Source: Halosimplex litoreum
GTDB taxonomy: Archaea; Halobacteriota; Halobacteria; Halobacteriales; Haloarculaceae
Length of the DNA stretch: 64,000 nucleotides
NCBI RefSeq assembly: GCF_016065055.1
Contig: NZ_CP065856.1
Span: 62,001-126,000 of the forward strand
Direction: 5' to 3'
The stretch's first letter is position 1; each line of letters starts with the position of its first letter. The notes below the pieces were generated by a model. That model saw nothing but the letters and a program-made list of their open reading frames with translations. It did no database searches and had not been told where the DNA came from. Below, in pieces: positions 36,954 to 44,590 of the stretch. The translations under genes and the position numbers were made by a program.

Positions 36954-37829
36954 ATGGTGACGGTGCGGGCGCCGGCGACGAGCGCGAACCTGGGGAGTGG
37001 CTTCGACGTGTTCGGTGTGGCGCTGGACAGACCGGCCGACGTGGTCCGGGTTCGGCGGGCCCCCGAGACCACCATCGACGTGACCGGTGCCGGGAGCCAG
37101 TTCATCCCCGAGGACCCCGCGGACAACACCGTCGGCGCCGTCGCGGAGGCGCTCGACGCCCCCGCACACATCGAGATCGACAAAGGCGTCCGCCCCGCCT
37201 CGGGGCTGGGCTCGTCGGCCGCCTCCGCGGCCGCGGCCGCGGTCGCGCTCAACGAGCTCTACGACCGCGGGCTCACCCGCAAGGAACTCGTGCCCATCGC
37301 GGCGGAGGGCGAGGCGGTCGTCTCCGGCGACGCCCACGACGACAACGTCGCCCCCGCGATCCTCGGTGGGTTCACGATCGCGACGCCGAGCGGCATCGCG
37401 ACGGTCGACGCCGACATCTCGCTCGTGACCTGCCTCCCCGACATCGTCGTCTCCACCCGCGACGCTCGCGAGGTCGTCCCCGAGGGCGCACGCGTCGCGG
37501 ACATGGTCGAGACCGTCGGCAACGCCGCGACCCTGACCACGGGCATGCACCGTTCGGACCCCGAACTCGTCGGCCGCGGCATGGAGGACTCCGTGGTCAC
37601 CCCGGCCCGCGCCGAACTCATCGACGGCTACAGCGAGGTCCGCCAGGCCGCCTTCGACGCCGGCGCCACCGGCGTCACCATCAGCGGCGCCGGACCGAGC
37701 GTCATCGCCGCCTGCTACGAGACCGACCGGCGGTCCATCGCCTCCGCCATGGTCGACGCCTTCGACGAGGCGGGCGTCGAATCCCGTGTCTATCAGACGG
37801 AGATCGGCGAGGGCGCGACGTTTCACTGA
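36954..37829 (+). CDS. thrB: Homoserine kinase
   Basis: 291 residues from ATG 36954. A T-rich CCTTTTTGCC about 26-35 bases upstream serves as the likely TATA/BRE region, and the start gives MVTVRAPATSANLGSGFDVFG. A GHMP kinase: the ATP loop is PASGLGSSAASAAAA, followed by DNVAPAILGGF and a C-terminal GVTISGAGPSVIA. It phosphorylates homoserine for threonine synthesis in the cytosol. It stands alone, not with other threonine genes. Confidence 0.95.
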   Translation: MVTVRAPATSANLGSGFDVFGVALDRPADVVRVRRAPETTIDVTGAGSQFIPEDPADNTVGAVAEALDAPAHIEIDKGVRPASGLGSSAASAAAAAVALNELYDRGLTRKELVPIAAEGEAVVSGDAHDDNVAPAILGGFTIATPSGIATVDADISLVTCLPDIVVSTRDAREVVPEGARVADMVETVGNAATLTTGMHRSDPELVGRGMEDSVVTPARAELIDGYSEVRQAAFDAGATGVTISGAGPSVIAACYETDRRSIASAMVDAFDEAGVESRVYQTEIGEGATFH

Positions 37830-38000
37830 GCGATAGCGTCACGTTCCACCGAGCGGGCGCGTGACGGTCGAACGCTCGCGTCTTTGCCAAGGTACTTGAC
37901 CCGAGAGCCACTGAGTACGGACACGCGTGTCTTCTTTCCCATCTCGTCGACAGCGTATCGCTCCCCCATCCCAACGGCCCCGGGACAGGGCCGGTAACCG

Positions 38001-38780
38001 ATGAACCCGAGCCGCGTCGACTCGATCGTCGACCTGTCCTACGGGCTGCTGATCGCCGTCTCGGTCGGACTCATCATGGTCGCCGGCAACACCGTCGGCC
38101 TGGCGTTCGGGTTCGGCGTCCTCATCTCGTATCTGATCCACGTGGTCTGGAAGATGGCCCGGTTCGACCCCGACTGGATGACCACCGCGGTCAAAGAGAC
38201 GGTCGAGGAGACCGTCGACGAGACCGTGGAAGCGAAAGTCGGCGAGACCGTCGAAGAGACCGTCGAGGAGACGGTGGACGAGACCGTCGGCAGCTCCGTC
38301 GACGAAACCGTCGAGAAAACCGTCGAAGCGACTGTCGGTGAAACGGTCGAAGAGACGGTGGGCGAAACCGTCGAGGAGACCGTCGGCGAAACCGTCGAGG
38401 AGACCGTCGAGGAGACCGTAGAAGCGAAAGTCGGCGAGACCGTCGAAGAGACCGTCGAGAAGACGGTCACCGATACCGTCGAGGAGACCGTCGGCGAAAC
38501 GGTCGAGGAGACCGTCGAAGAGAAGGTCGGCGAAACGGTCGAAGAGAAGGTCGGCGAAACGGTCGAAGAGACTGTCGAGGAGACAGTCGAGGAAACGGTC
38601 GAAGAGAAGGTCGGAGAGACCGTGGAGGAGACCGTCGGTGAAACCGTCGAGGAGACCGTCGGTGATACCGTCGAGGAGACGGTCGAAGAGACCCTGGAGG
38701 AACGGCTCGAGGCGGTCGAGAGCGAGGGCGATGAATCCGACAAGGAGTCGGAGCGATCGGCCGACGACGGGGATCGCTGA
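38001..38780 (+). CDS. Membrane-anchored protein with strict four-residue (xxTV) repeats
   Basis: 259 residues. Residues 12-52 hold two hydrophobic helices (LSYGLLIAVSVGLIMVAG, and LAFGFGVLISYLIHVVW). From residue 64 to 228 a Val occurs at every fourth position without exception (42 in a row), then Leu at 232 and 236. Spacer residues are nearly always Glu-Thr, Gly-Glu-Thr or Glu-Glu-Thr. An acidic tail ends the protein. The DNA is a degenerate 12-bp repeat with varied synonymous codons, so the protein pattern is selected or ancient. Its stop overlaps the next start (TGATG), coupling it to the PiT phosphate transporter. Function unknown; a cytoplasmic stalk or lid for the transporter is an inference. 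Confidence 0.85.
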   Translation: MNPSRVDSIVDLSYGLLIAVSVGLIMVAGNTVGLAFGFGVLISYLIHVVWKMARFDPDWMTTAVKETVEETVDETVEAKVGETVEETVEETVDETVGSSVDETVEKTVEATVGETVEETVGETVEETVGETVEETVEETVEAKVGETVEETVEKTVTDTVEETVGETVEETVEEKVGETVEEKVGETVEETVEETVEETVEEKVGETVEETVGETVEETVGDTVEETVEETLEERLEAVESEGDESDKESERSADDGDR

Positions 38781-39958
38781 TGGTCGAACTCCTGCTCGTC
38801 GTCGGCGTCCTCGTCTCGATGTTCGTCGCGTACAACATCGGCGGGTCGACGACGGGGCCGGCGTTCGGCCCGGCCGTCGGCGCGGACGCCATCTCGAAGA
38901 CGACCGCAGCGGCGCTGATGGGCCTGTTCTTCTTCGTCGGCGCCTGGACCATCGGCCGGAACGTCGTGACGAAACTCGGGTCGGAGCTGGTCACAGACGT
39001 CGGCGTGTTCACGCTGGAGACGTCTATCGTCGTCCTCTTTTTCATCGGCGTCGCGCTGCTCCTGGGCAACGTCTTCGGGGTACCGGCCTCGACCTCGATG
39101 ACCGCGGTCGGTTCGATCGCGGGGCTCGGGCTCGCGGGCGGGGCGCTGGACCTCGCCGTCATGGGCGAGATCGTCACCTGGTGGGTCGTCTCGCCGATCA
39201 TCGGCTTCTGGGTGTCGCTCGTCATCGGCCGGTACTTCTACGCGCGGCTCAACCGGTTCGTCGCGATGGAGCGCAGCACCGGCCCCCTGTTCGACGTGGA
39301 CCGCTCGGGGTCGATACCGGGCGTGAGCGTCCACCGAACGACCAATCGTCGAGAGCTGGCCGGCGTGGTCACGGTCGTCGCCATCGGCTGTCTGATGGCC
39401 TTTAGCTCGGGGACCTCGAACATCGCCAACGCCGTCGCGCCGCTGGTCGGGAGCGACGAACTGGCGATGGATCCGGCCATCATCTTCGGCGGGATCGGCG
39501 TCACCATCGGCGCGTTCACGATCGCTCGACGGACCCTGGAGACGATGGGGAGCGACATCACGGAGCTGCCGCTGACGGCCGCGATCGTCGTCGCCGCGGT
39601 CAGTTCTACGCTGGTCGTCTTCCTCTCGGCGCTGGGGATCCCCGCGAGTTTCGTCATCATCGCGACGATGTCGATCGTCGGGCTGGGGTGGGGCCGGGCG
39701 ACCCGGCCGGTGACCGTCCCCGAGGCCGTCTCCGCCGAGGAGGCCCCGCCAGTCAGCGTCGACGCGCTCGCCGCGGACGAACCCGGCGAGGAATTGCCGC
39801 CCATCGGCGAAGAGGACGCCGCGGACATCCCCGAGCCCGGTGACCTGTTCAATCCCGCGACGACCGCGCGCGTCGTCCTGATGCAGAACGTCGTGCCGGC
39901 CATCGCCACCGCCGGCGCGTACCTCACCTTTCGATTCGTCCCGGTGTTCGGGTTCTGA
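38780..39958 (+). CDS. pitA: Inorganic phosphate transporter, PiT family
   Basis: 392 residues with about ten transmembrane helices. Both PiT signatures are present as inverted halves: YNIGGSTTGPAFGPAVGADAISKTTA near the N-terminus and FSSGTSNIANAVAPLVGS in the second half. A cytoplasmic acidic loop (ADEPGEELPPIGEEDAADIPEP) separates the last helices. It imports phosphate with a cation. Haloarchaeal PiT genes often travel with PhoU/DUF47 regulators; here the upstream partner is instead the repeat protein. Confidence 0.92.
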   Translation: MVELLLVVGVLVSMFVAYNIGGSTTGPAFGPAVGADAISKTTAAALMGLFFFVGAWTIGRNVVTKLGSELVTDVGVFTLETSIVVLFFIGVALLLGNVFGVPASTSMTAVGSIAGLGLAGGALDLAVMGEIVTWWVVSPIIGFWVSLVIGRYFYARLNRFVAMERSTGPLFDVDRSGSIPGVSVHRTTNRRELAGVVTVVAIGCLMAFSSGTSNIANAVAPLVGSDELAMDPAIIFGGIGVTIGAFTIARRTLETMGSDITELPLTAAIVVAAVSSTLVVFLSALGIPASFVIIATMSIVGLGWGRATRPVTVPEAVSAEEAPPVSVDALAADEPGEELPPIGEEDAADIPEPGDLFNPATTARVVLMQNVVPAIATAGAYLTFRFVPVFGF

Positions 39959-40007
39959 TCGAGGCTCGGGTTCCGATCGTGGACTCGCGGGCGGCGGCGT
40001 GAGCCGC

Positions 40008-40622
40008 CTACCGGCCGAACCGCCGCTGGCGGTTCTGATAGTCCCGCAGCGCCCGCAGGTAGTCGCGACGGCGGAAGTCCCGCCAGTTCACGTCGGTGAA
40101 GTACAGCTCCGAGTAGACGGACTGCCAGATCATGAAATCAGAGAGCCGCTCGGCGCCGGTCTTGACGACGAGATCCGGCTGGACTGGGAAGACGAGTTCC
40201 CCCTCGATAGCGGCCTCGTCGATGTCTTCGGGCGCCAGCTCGCCGGCCTCGACCGCCTCGGCGAGGCTTTGGACGGCGGCTGCGAACTCGTGTTTGCCGC
40301 CCAGCCCGATACCGATCTGGATCGGCGCGTCGGCCTGCTCGTCGTCCTCGGGGCCGCGGACGGCGAGCGCCCGTGGGGCGTCCACGTCCGCGAGCTCGTG
40401 ACGGATGGTGTCGACGACCTCGGTGTCGAGGACGCTGACGTAGACGACGACGCGGTCGGCGCCGAACTCGAACGCCCACTCGAGACAGGCCTCCAGCGTC
40501 TCGTAGGCGCCGGTTTCGAGCAGGTCCCGCTCGGTGACGATGACCGCGACCGTCTCGGGGAGGGCGGCGTCGCTGGAACGCAGACGGAGGGCGAGATATC
40601 GGTCGTAGAGTCCCACGCCCAC
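40008..40622 (-). CDS. Degenerate cis-prenyltransferase (UppS-like) paralogue
   Basis: 204 residues. The C-terminal half is a recognisable UPP-synthase fold: PDLVVKTGAERLSDFMIWQ, then SELYFTDVNWRDF. That region keeps the pyrophosphate-binding Arg after GAE and the metal Glu in SELYF, but the usual RTGG is KTGA. The N-terminal catalytic motif HxxMDGNxR, whose Asp starts the reaction, reads AVIVTERDL, with no matching Asp. The canonical enzyme is encoded at 61228-62154. This may be an inactive partner subunit, comparable to the NgBR half of heteromeric enzymes. It is divergent from the DUF92 gene. Confidence 0.82.
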   Translation of the reverse strand: MGVGLYDRYLALRLRSSDAALPETVAVIVTERDLLETGAYETLEACLEWAFEFGADRVVVYVSVLDTEVVDTIRHELADVDAPRALAVRGPEDDEQADAPIQIGIGLGGKHEFAAAVQSLAEAVEAGELAPEDIDEAAIEGELVFPVQPDLVVKTGAERLSDFMIWQSVYSELYFTDVNWRDFRRRDYLRALRDYQNRQRRFGR

Positions 40623-40793
40623 GCTTTTCCCGGACGCGTCCTAAACCTCACGCTCGGTCGCCACGGCTACCGCGGGTCGGCCGGCGGTCGGGAATCGGCG
40701 TCTAGCTGGCGGAGCGCGAACGTGTCACCCCGGGGCCACGGGGCGAAGTGGTTCGGAAACGGTAAGTAGCTCACCGGGGATACCGGAGATAGC

Positions 40794-42140
40794 GTGACAA
40801 CGACAGTCCGGCGTGCGGGCGCGTTCGCCCTCGTCGGGACGCTGGCGCTCGCCGTCCCGCCGATCGCCAGCCGAACGAGCCGGGCGCTCGCGACCGTCGC
40901 CGCACCGGGCCCGTTCCTCCTCGTCGCCGCCCTCGCGCTGTACGTCGTCGACGAGGGGACGATCTTCGAACTGTTCGCCAGACCGGGCGACCGCCGCGAC
41001 GGTCGCCTGTACGGTCTCGCGGGCTTCTCACTGGCCGCCGCGGCGCTTGCCCTGCTATCCGTGCGATTCACCCTCCCCCCGACGGTCTTCGTCGGGACCG
41101 TCTTCCTGCTCGCGTGGGGCAACCTCGGTGGCCACCTCGTCCGAACCGTGCGCGACGAACCGTTCGCCGCGACCGCCGGGTTCGTCCTCGGGGGCTTTCT
41201 CGCCGGGAGCGTCGGCCAGTTCGCCGCCGCACGCCTGGTCGGGACCACGGTCGAGTGGCCGCTCGTGGCGTTCCTCTCCGCCAGCGGTGCTCTGCTGGGC
41301 GCGCTGTTGCGCGCCGTGCTCTTCGAACGCGACGACCCGCTCGTGATGGTCTCGATCGGCCTGTTGCTGTGGCTGTTCGCCGACCTACCGCTGTCGATCG
41401 AACCGACCGTCGTCGGCGCCGCGCTGGCCCTGGCGTTCCTGTTCGGCTATCTCGCCTACGCCCTGGAGACGGCGTCGCTCCCGGGCATGATCACCGGCGT
41501 CTTCCTCTGTCTGCAGACGATCGTCCTCGGCGACTTCGGCTGGTTCGTCCTGCTGGTGACCTTCTTCGGCGTCGGCGGCCTCTCGACGAAGTTCCGCTAC
41601 GAGGAGAAAGAACGGCGCGGCATCGCCGAGGAGAACGAGGGCGCCCGCGGCAGCGGGAACGTTCTCGCCAACTCGCTGGTCGGCCTGTTCGCCGTCCTCG
41701 GGTGGTCGGCGAGCCCGACGCTGACGGGGCTGGACCCGGAGCTGTTCCTCTTCGCGTTCGCCGGCTCGATCGCCGCCGCGATGAGCGACACGCTCTCCAG
41801 CGAGATCGGCGGCGTCTTCGACAACCCGCGGTTGATCACCACCTTCGAGCGCGTCGAACCCGGCACGGACGGCGCCGTCACCTGGCAGGGCGAGGTCGCC
41901 GGACTGGCCGGCGCCGTCCTCATCGCGGTCATCGCGCTCGGCGCGTTCGGCCGCGTGGACGCGCTCGGTGCCGGCATCGTCGTCTTCGGCGGCGTCGTCG
42001 GCATGACCGTCGACAGCCTGTTGGGCGCCACGGTCGAGGACGTCTTCCTGGAGAACGAGGGGGTCAACTTCTTCGCGACGCTCGCGGCCGGGATCGCGGC
42101 CGCCCTCGCCGCCGTGGGCGTCGGTTTCGTCGCGATATGA
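40794..42140 (+). CDS. DUF92-family integral membrane protein (phytyl/polyprenyl-phosphate kinase-like)
   Basis: 448 residues starting at GTG 40794, with 11-13 hydrophobic helices. The conserved tail has FAFAGSIAAAMSDTLSSEIGG, then TWQGEVAGLAGA and MTVDSLLGATVED. That is the signature of the family containing plant VTE6, a phytyl-phosphate kinase, and related CTP-dependent lipid kinases. The first 200 residues are an extra hydrophobic region not seen in the shortest members. Acting on isoprenoid phosphates in the membrane is the best guess. Its ATGA overlap links it to the acetyltransferase gene; the degenerate UppS paralogue is divergent next door. Confidence 0.82.
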   Translation: MTTTVRRAGAFALVGTLALAVPPIASRTSRALATVAAPGPFLLVAALALYVVDEGTIFELFARPGDRRDGRLYGLAGFSLAAAALALLSVRFTLPPTVFVGTVFLLAWGNLGGHLVRTVRDEPFAATAGFVLGGFLAGSVGQFAAARLVGTTVEWPLVAFLSASGALLGALLRAVLFERDDPLVMVSIGLLLWLFADLPLSIEPTVVGAALALAFLFGYLAYALETASLPGMITGVFLCLQTIVLGDFGWFVLLVTFFGVGGLSTKFRYEEKERRGIAEENEGARGSGNVLANSLVGLFAVLGWSASPTLTGLDPELFLFAFAGSIAAAMSDTLSSEIGGVFDNPRLITTFERVEPGTDGAVTWQGEVAGLAGAVLIAVIALGAFGRVDALGAGIVVFGGVVGMTVDSLLGATVEDVFLENEGVNFFATLAAGIAAALAAVGVGFVAI

Positions 42141-42610
42141 CCGACAGCCGTCGGGTCCGCGAGGGGCGGTCGACCGACCTCCCTGCGCTCCGGGCGATCC
42201 AGGCCGCCGTCCTCGCCGAACCCTGGGAGGAGCTACTGGCGGTCGCCCCCGACGGCCCGCCGATACTGCTGGTCGCGACACCGAGAGGGCCGGCTACCGC
42301 GACCGAGGACACGGCGACACCGGTCGGCTACGCGCTGGCGGTCACCGACGGCGACGACGACGCCGGCTATCTCGCCGAACTCGCGGTCGCGCCCGACGCC
42401 CAGGACGAGGGCCACGGCTCGGCGCTGCTTGCCGCGCTCGTCGAACGACTCCGCGAGTCCGGCGCGACAGAACTCCGTGTGACGGTCCGCGAGGTCGACG
42501 AGGCCGCTCACGCGTTCTATCGCGACCGCGGCTTCGAGCGCCGCGAACGGCTCCCCGAGCGCTACGAACGCGGGGACGGGTTCCTGCTGGCGCGGTCACT
42601 CGACGATTGA
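42137..42610 (+). CDS. GNAT-family N-acetyltransferase
   Basis: 157 residues, overlapping the DUF92 stop by four bases (ATGA). The acetyl-CoA-binding segment AELAVAPDAQDEGHGSALLAALVERL (motif A, Q/RxxGxG/A) and the final FYRDRGFERRERLPERYERGD are typical of GNAT enzymes. Whether the acceptor is a protein N-terminus, lysine or small amine is unknown. Position suggests co-expression with the membrane kinase-like protein. Confidence 0.88.
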   Translation: MTDSRRVREGRSTDLPALRAIQAAVLAEPWEELLAVAPDGPPILLVATPRGPATATEDTATPVGYALAVTDGDDDAGYLAELAVAPDAQDEGHGSALLAALVERLRESGATELRVTVREVDEAAHAFYRDRGFERRERLPERYERGDGFLLARSLDD

Positions 42611-42666
42611 GAGACGAGTCGGCCGCCGAACGAGGGGACGGCCACCGAGAAAGTGACGGCCGCTGG

Positions 42667-44115
42667 TCAGACCTCGTCGGCCGTGACGATGCGGACGTTG
42701 ACCGGCTGTTTGACGTACTCACCCTTCCCGCGGGGGACCACGAGGTCGACGCCGCGCTGGGCGGCCACGTCGAGGACGCGCTGGGAGAGGTCGCCGTCGA
42801 GGACGACCGACGCCGGCACCGGCTCGGCGGACTCGACCAGGTCGAACGCCTCGTCGGCTTCGCCCTCACCGATCGTCTCGTATGCGGCGTCGAGGAGTCG
42901 CACGCGCCCGGTCTCGCTTCCGACGACCGCGTCGACGTGGCTCGCGAGCGTCGCCGGCCCAGACTCGTCGGGCGAGTCGGTGGCGGACGAACCGGTGTCG
43001 GCCGACGTCTCGGTCGAGGGCGACACTTCGGCGTCGGCCTCAGGTTCGGCGTGGTCCGCGGCGGGTGATTCTGACGCGCCCTCCGCGTCCGAATCGGTGG
43101 AAGCGGTCGACTCGGCTTTCGTCGACGCTTCGACGGTGCCGCCGGGCGCGTCCGGGCCGTCCGGTTCGGTCGGCGACTCCGTGTCGACCGTCGTCACGTC
43201 GCCGTCCGGCGGCGAAGGCTGGCTCGACCCGTCGGTGGCGGCGAGCCCGCGCGCGTCGTCGGTGTCGGCTCCCTCGGTGGCCGACGACGGGTCGGTCGTC
43301 GCCGTCCCGTCGCCGGTCGAGACCGTCTCGAAGGGGACCTTGTCCCGGAGCGCGTCCATGACGGGGCCGCGGGGGAGATCCTCGACGGAGCGGCCGGTCG
43401 GCGCGAGGGCGACGTAGTCCACGTCGCCGACCTGCGACAGTTCCTTCAGGATGAGGTCGCCCCCGCGGTCGCCGTCGAGGAACGCGGTGACGGTCCGGTC
43501 GTCGGTCAACTCGGCGACGGCGTCGGGCACGTCGGTCCCTTCGACCGCGATCGCGTTCTTGATGCCGTACTTGAGCAACTGGAGCACGTCGGCGCGGCCC
43601 TCGACGACGATGATCGCGTCGCTGTCGGCGACGCGCGGGCCGGCGGGCAGGCCGGCGAACTCCGTGATGTCCTCGACGCGGACGCTCCGGCGGACCTCCT
43701 CGACGAGGTCCTCGCTGGACATCGTCGTCGCGTCGAACTCGGCGAGCAACTCCGTGGCCCGTTCGACGACGCGACGGCGCTTCGCCGAACGCACGTCCTC
43801 GATGTCGCGTATCTCGACGTCGGCCGTCGACGGGCCGACGCGCTCGATGCTCTCCAGCGCGGCCGCGAGGATCGCCGTCTCGACGCGGTCGAGTCCGCTG
43901 GCGATCGTGACCTCGCCGAACGAACTCCCGCGTTCGGAGTCGACCTCGACGTCGATGCGGCCGAGCTTTCCCGACTCCTGGAGGTCCCGGAGGTCGAGCT
44001 CGTCGCCGAGCAGGCCTTCGGTCTGCCCGAAGACCGCGCCGACCACGTCACTCCGCTCGACCACCCCGCTGGTCCTGATGTCCGCGTGGATCAGATACTT
44101 CGCTGAATCGTACAT
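42667..44115 (-). CDS. dnaG: Archaeal DnaG primase-like protein
   Basis: 482 residues. The N-terminal domain has YDSAKYLIHADIRTSGVVE and a DLRDLQESGKLGRI segment. The Toprim domain carries the catalytic Glu in AIIVVEGRADVLQL and the Asp pair in TAFLDGDRGGDL. About residues 270-385 are an acidic Ser/Thr/Asp-rich insert. The C-terminal piece ends in GVDLVVPRGKGEYVKQPVNVR. In archaea this protein makes RNA primers in vitro and is a subunit of the RNA exosome. Its start is about 250 bases from the divergent symporter operon. Confidence 0.96.
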   Translation of the reverse strand: MYDSAKYLIHADIRTSGVVERSDVVGAVFGQTEGLLGDELDLRDLQESGKLGRIDVEVDSERGSSFGEVTIASGLDRVETAILAAALESIERVGPSTADVEIRDIEDVRSAKRRRVVERATELLAEFDATTMSSEDLVEEVRRSVRVEDITEFAGLPAGPRVADSDAIIVVEGRADVLQLLKYGIKNAIAVEGTDVPDAVAELTDDRTVTAFLDGDRGGDLILKELSQVGDVDYVALAPTGRSVEDLPRGPVMDALRDKVPFETVSTGDGTATTDPSSATEGADTDDARGLAATDGSSQPSPPDGDVTTVDTESPTEPDGPDAPGGTVEASTKAESTASTDSDAEGASESPAADHAEPEADAEVSPSTETSADTGSSATDSPDESGPATLASHVDAVVGSETGRVRLLDAAYETIGEGEADEAFDLVESAEPVPASVVLDGDLSQRVLDVAAQRGVDLVVPRGKGEYVKQPVNVRIVTADEV

Positions 44116-44368
44116 TGGTGAACTGCCCCGGTTCGGGGCGTGCTGTGAATGCTGTGGGTGATGGTGAACCGCCGTCCATGAACGCGTCCACTGAACAACC
44201 CGTAACTTGTCACTCGACGACTGTAATATCTGCCGATGCCCCGGTTACCTCCGCGTTCCGGAGCGACCAACCGCTCCGTCCACCACGAATGAAGAGAAAT
44301 ATTCTTCGAACTCATTCTTCGTAGGCGTTCGACGAAAGGTTAAGGGACGAGTAGCCGAACGGTCGTGT

Positions 44369-44590
44369 ATGAACGAGCGCACGCGGTTGGTCGGCTGGGC
44401 GGCGATCGCGGTCGCGCTGGCGGCGCTGTCGGTGCCGTGGTTCCTCTGGGGCGCCGACGGCGTCGTCGCGGGGCTGCCGGTGTGGGTGGTCTATCACGTC
44501 GGCTGGCTCTGTTTGGTCGCCGTCGTCTTCTGGGTGTTCACGAAGCGGGCGTGGGGCCTGGGCGTCGAGGAGGTGAGTCGCGATGGCTGA
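44369..44590 (+). CDS. Small DUF3311-like membrane protein, symporter partner
   Basis: 73 residues from ATG 44369, two helices (VGWAAIAVALAALSVPWFLWG, and VWVVYHVGWLCLVAVVFWVF). Small proteins of this type typically precede sodium/solute symporter genes. Here the stop lies eight bases inside the symporter gene, so the two are translated together. A TATA-like GGTTAAGGG is about 30 bases upstream of the start. Confidence 0.85.
   Translation: MNERTRLVGWAAIAVALAALSVPWFLWGADGVVAGLPVWVVYHVGWLCLVAVVFWVFTKRAWGLGVEEVSRDG

Noticed and set aside
38160-38740. Short-period DNA repeat that could be mistaken for a CRISPR or satellite
   Set aside because: There are no spacers; it is a coding 12-bp periodicity with synonymous variation encoding the xxTV protein array.
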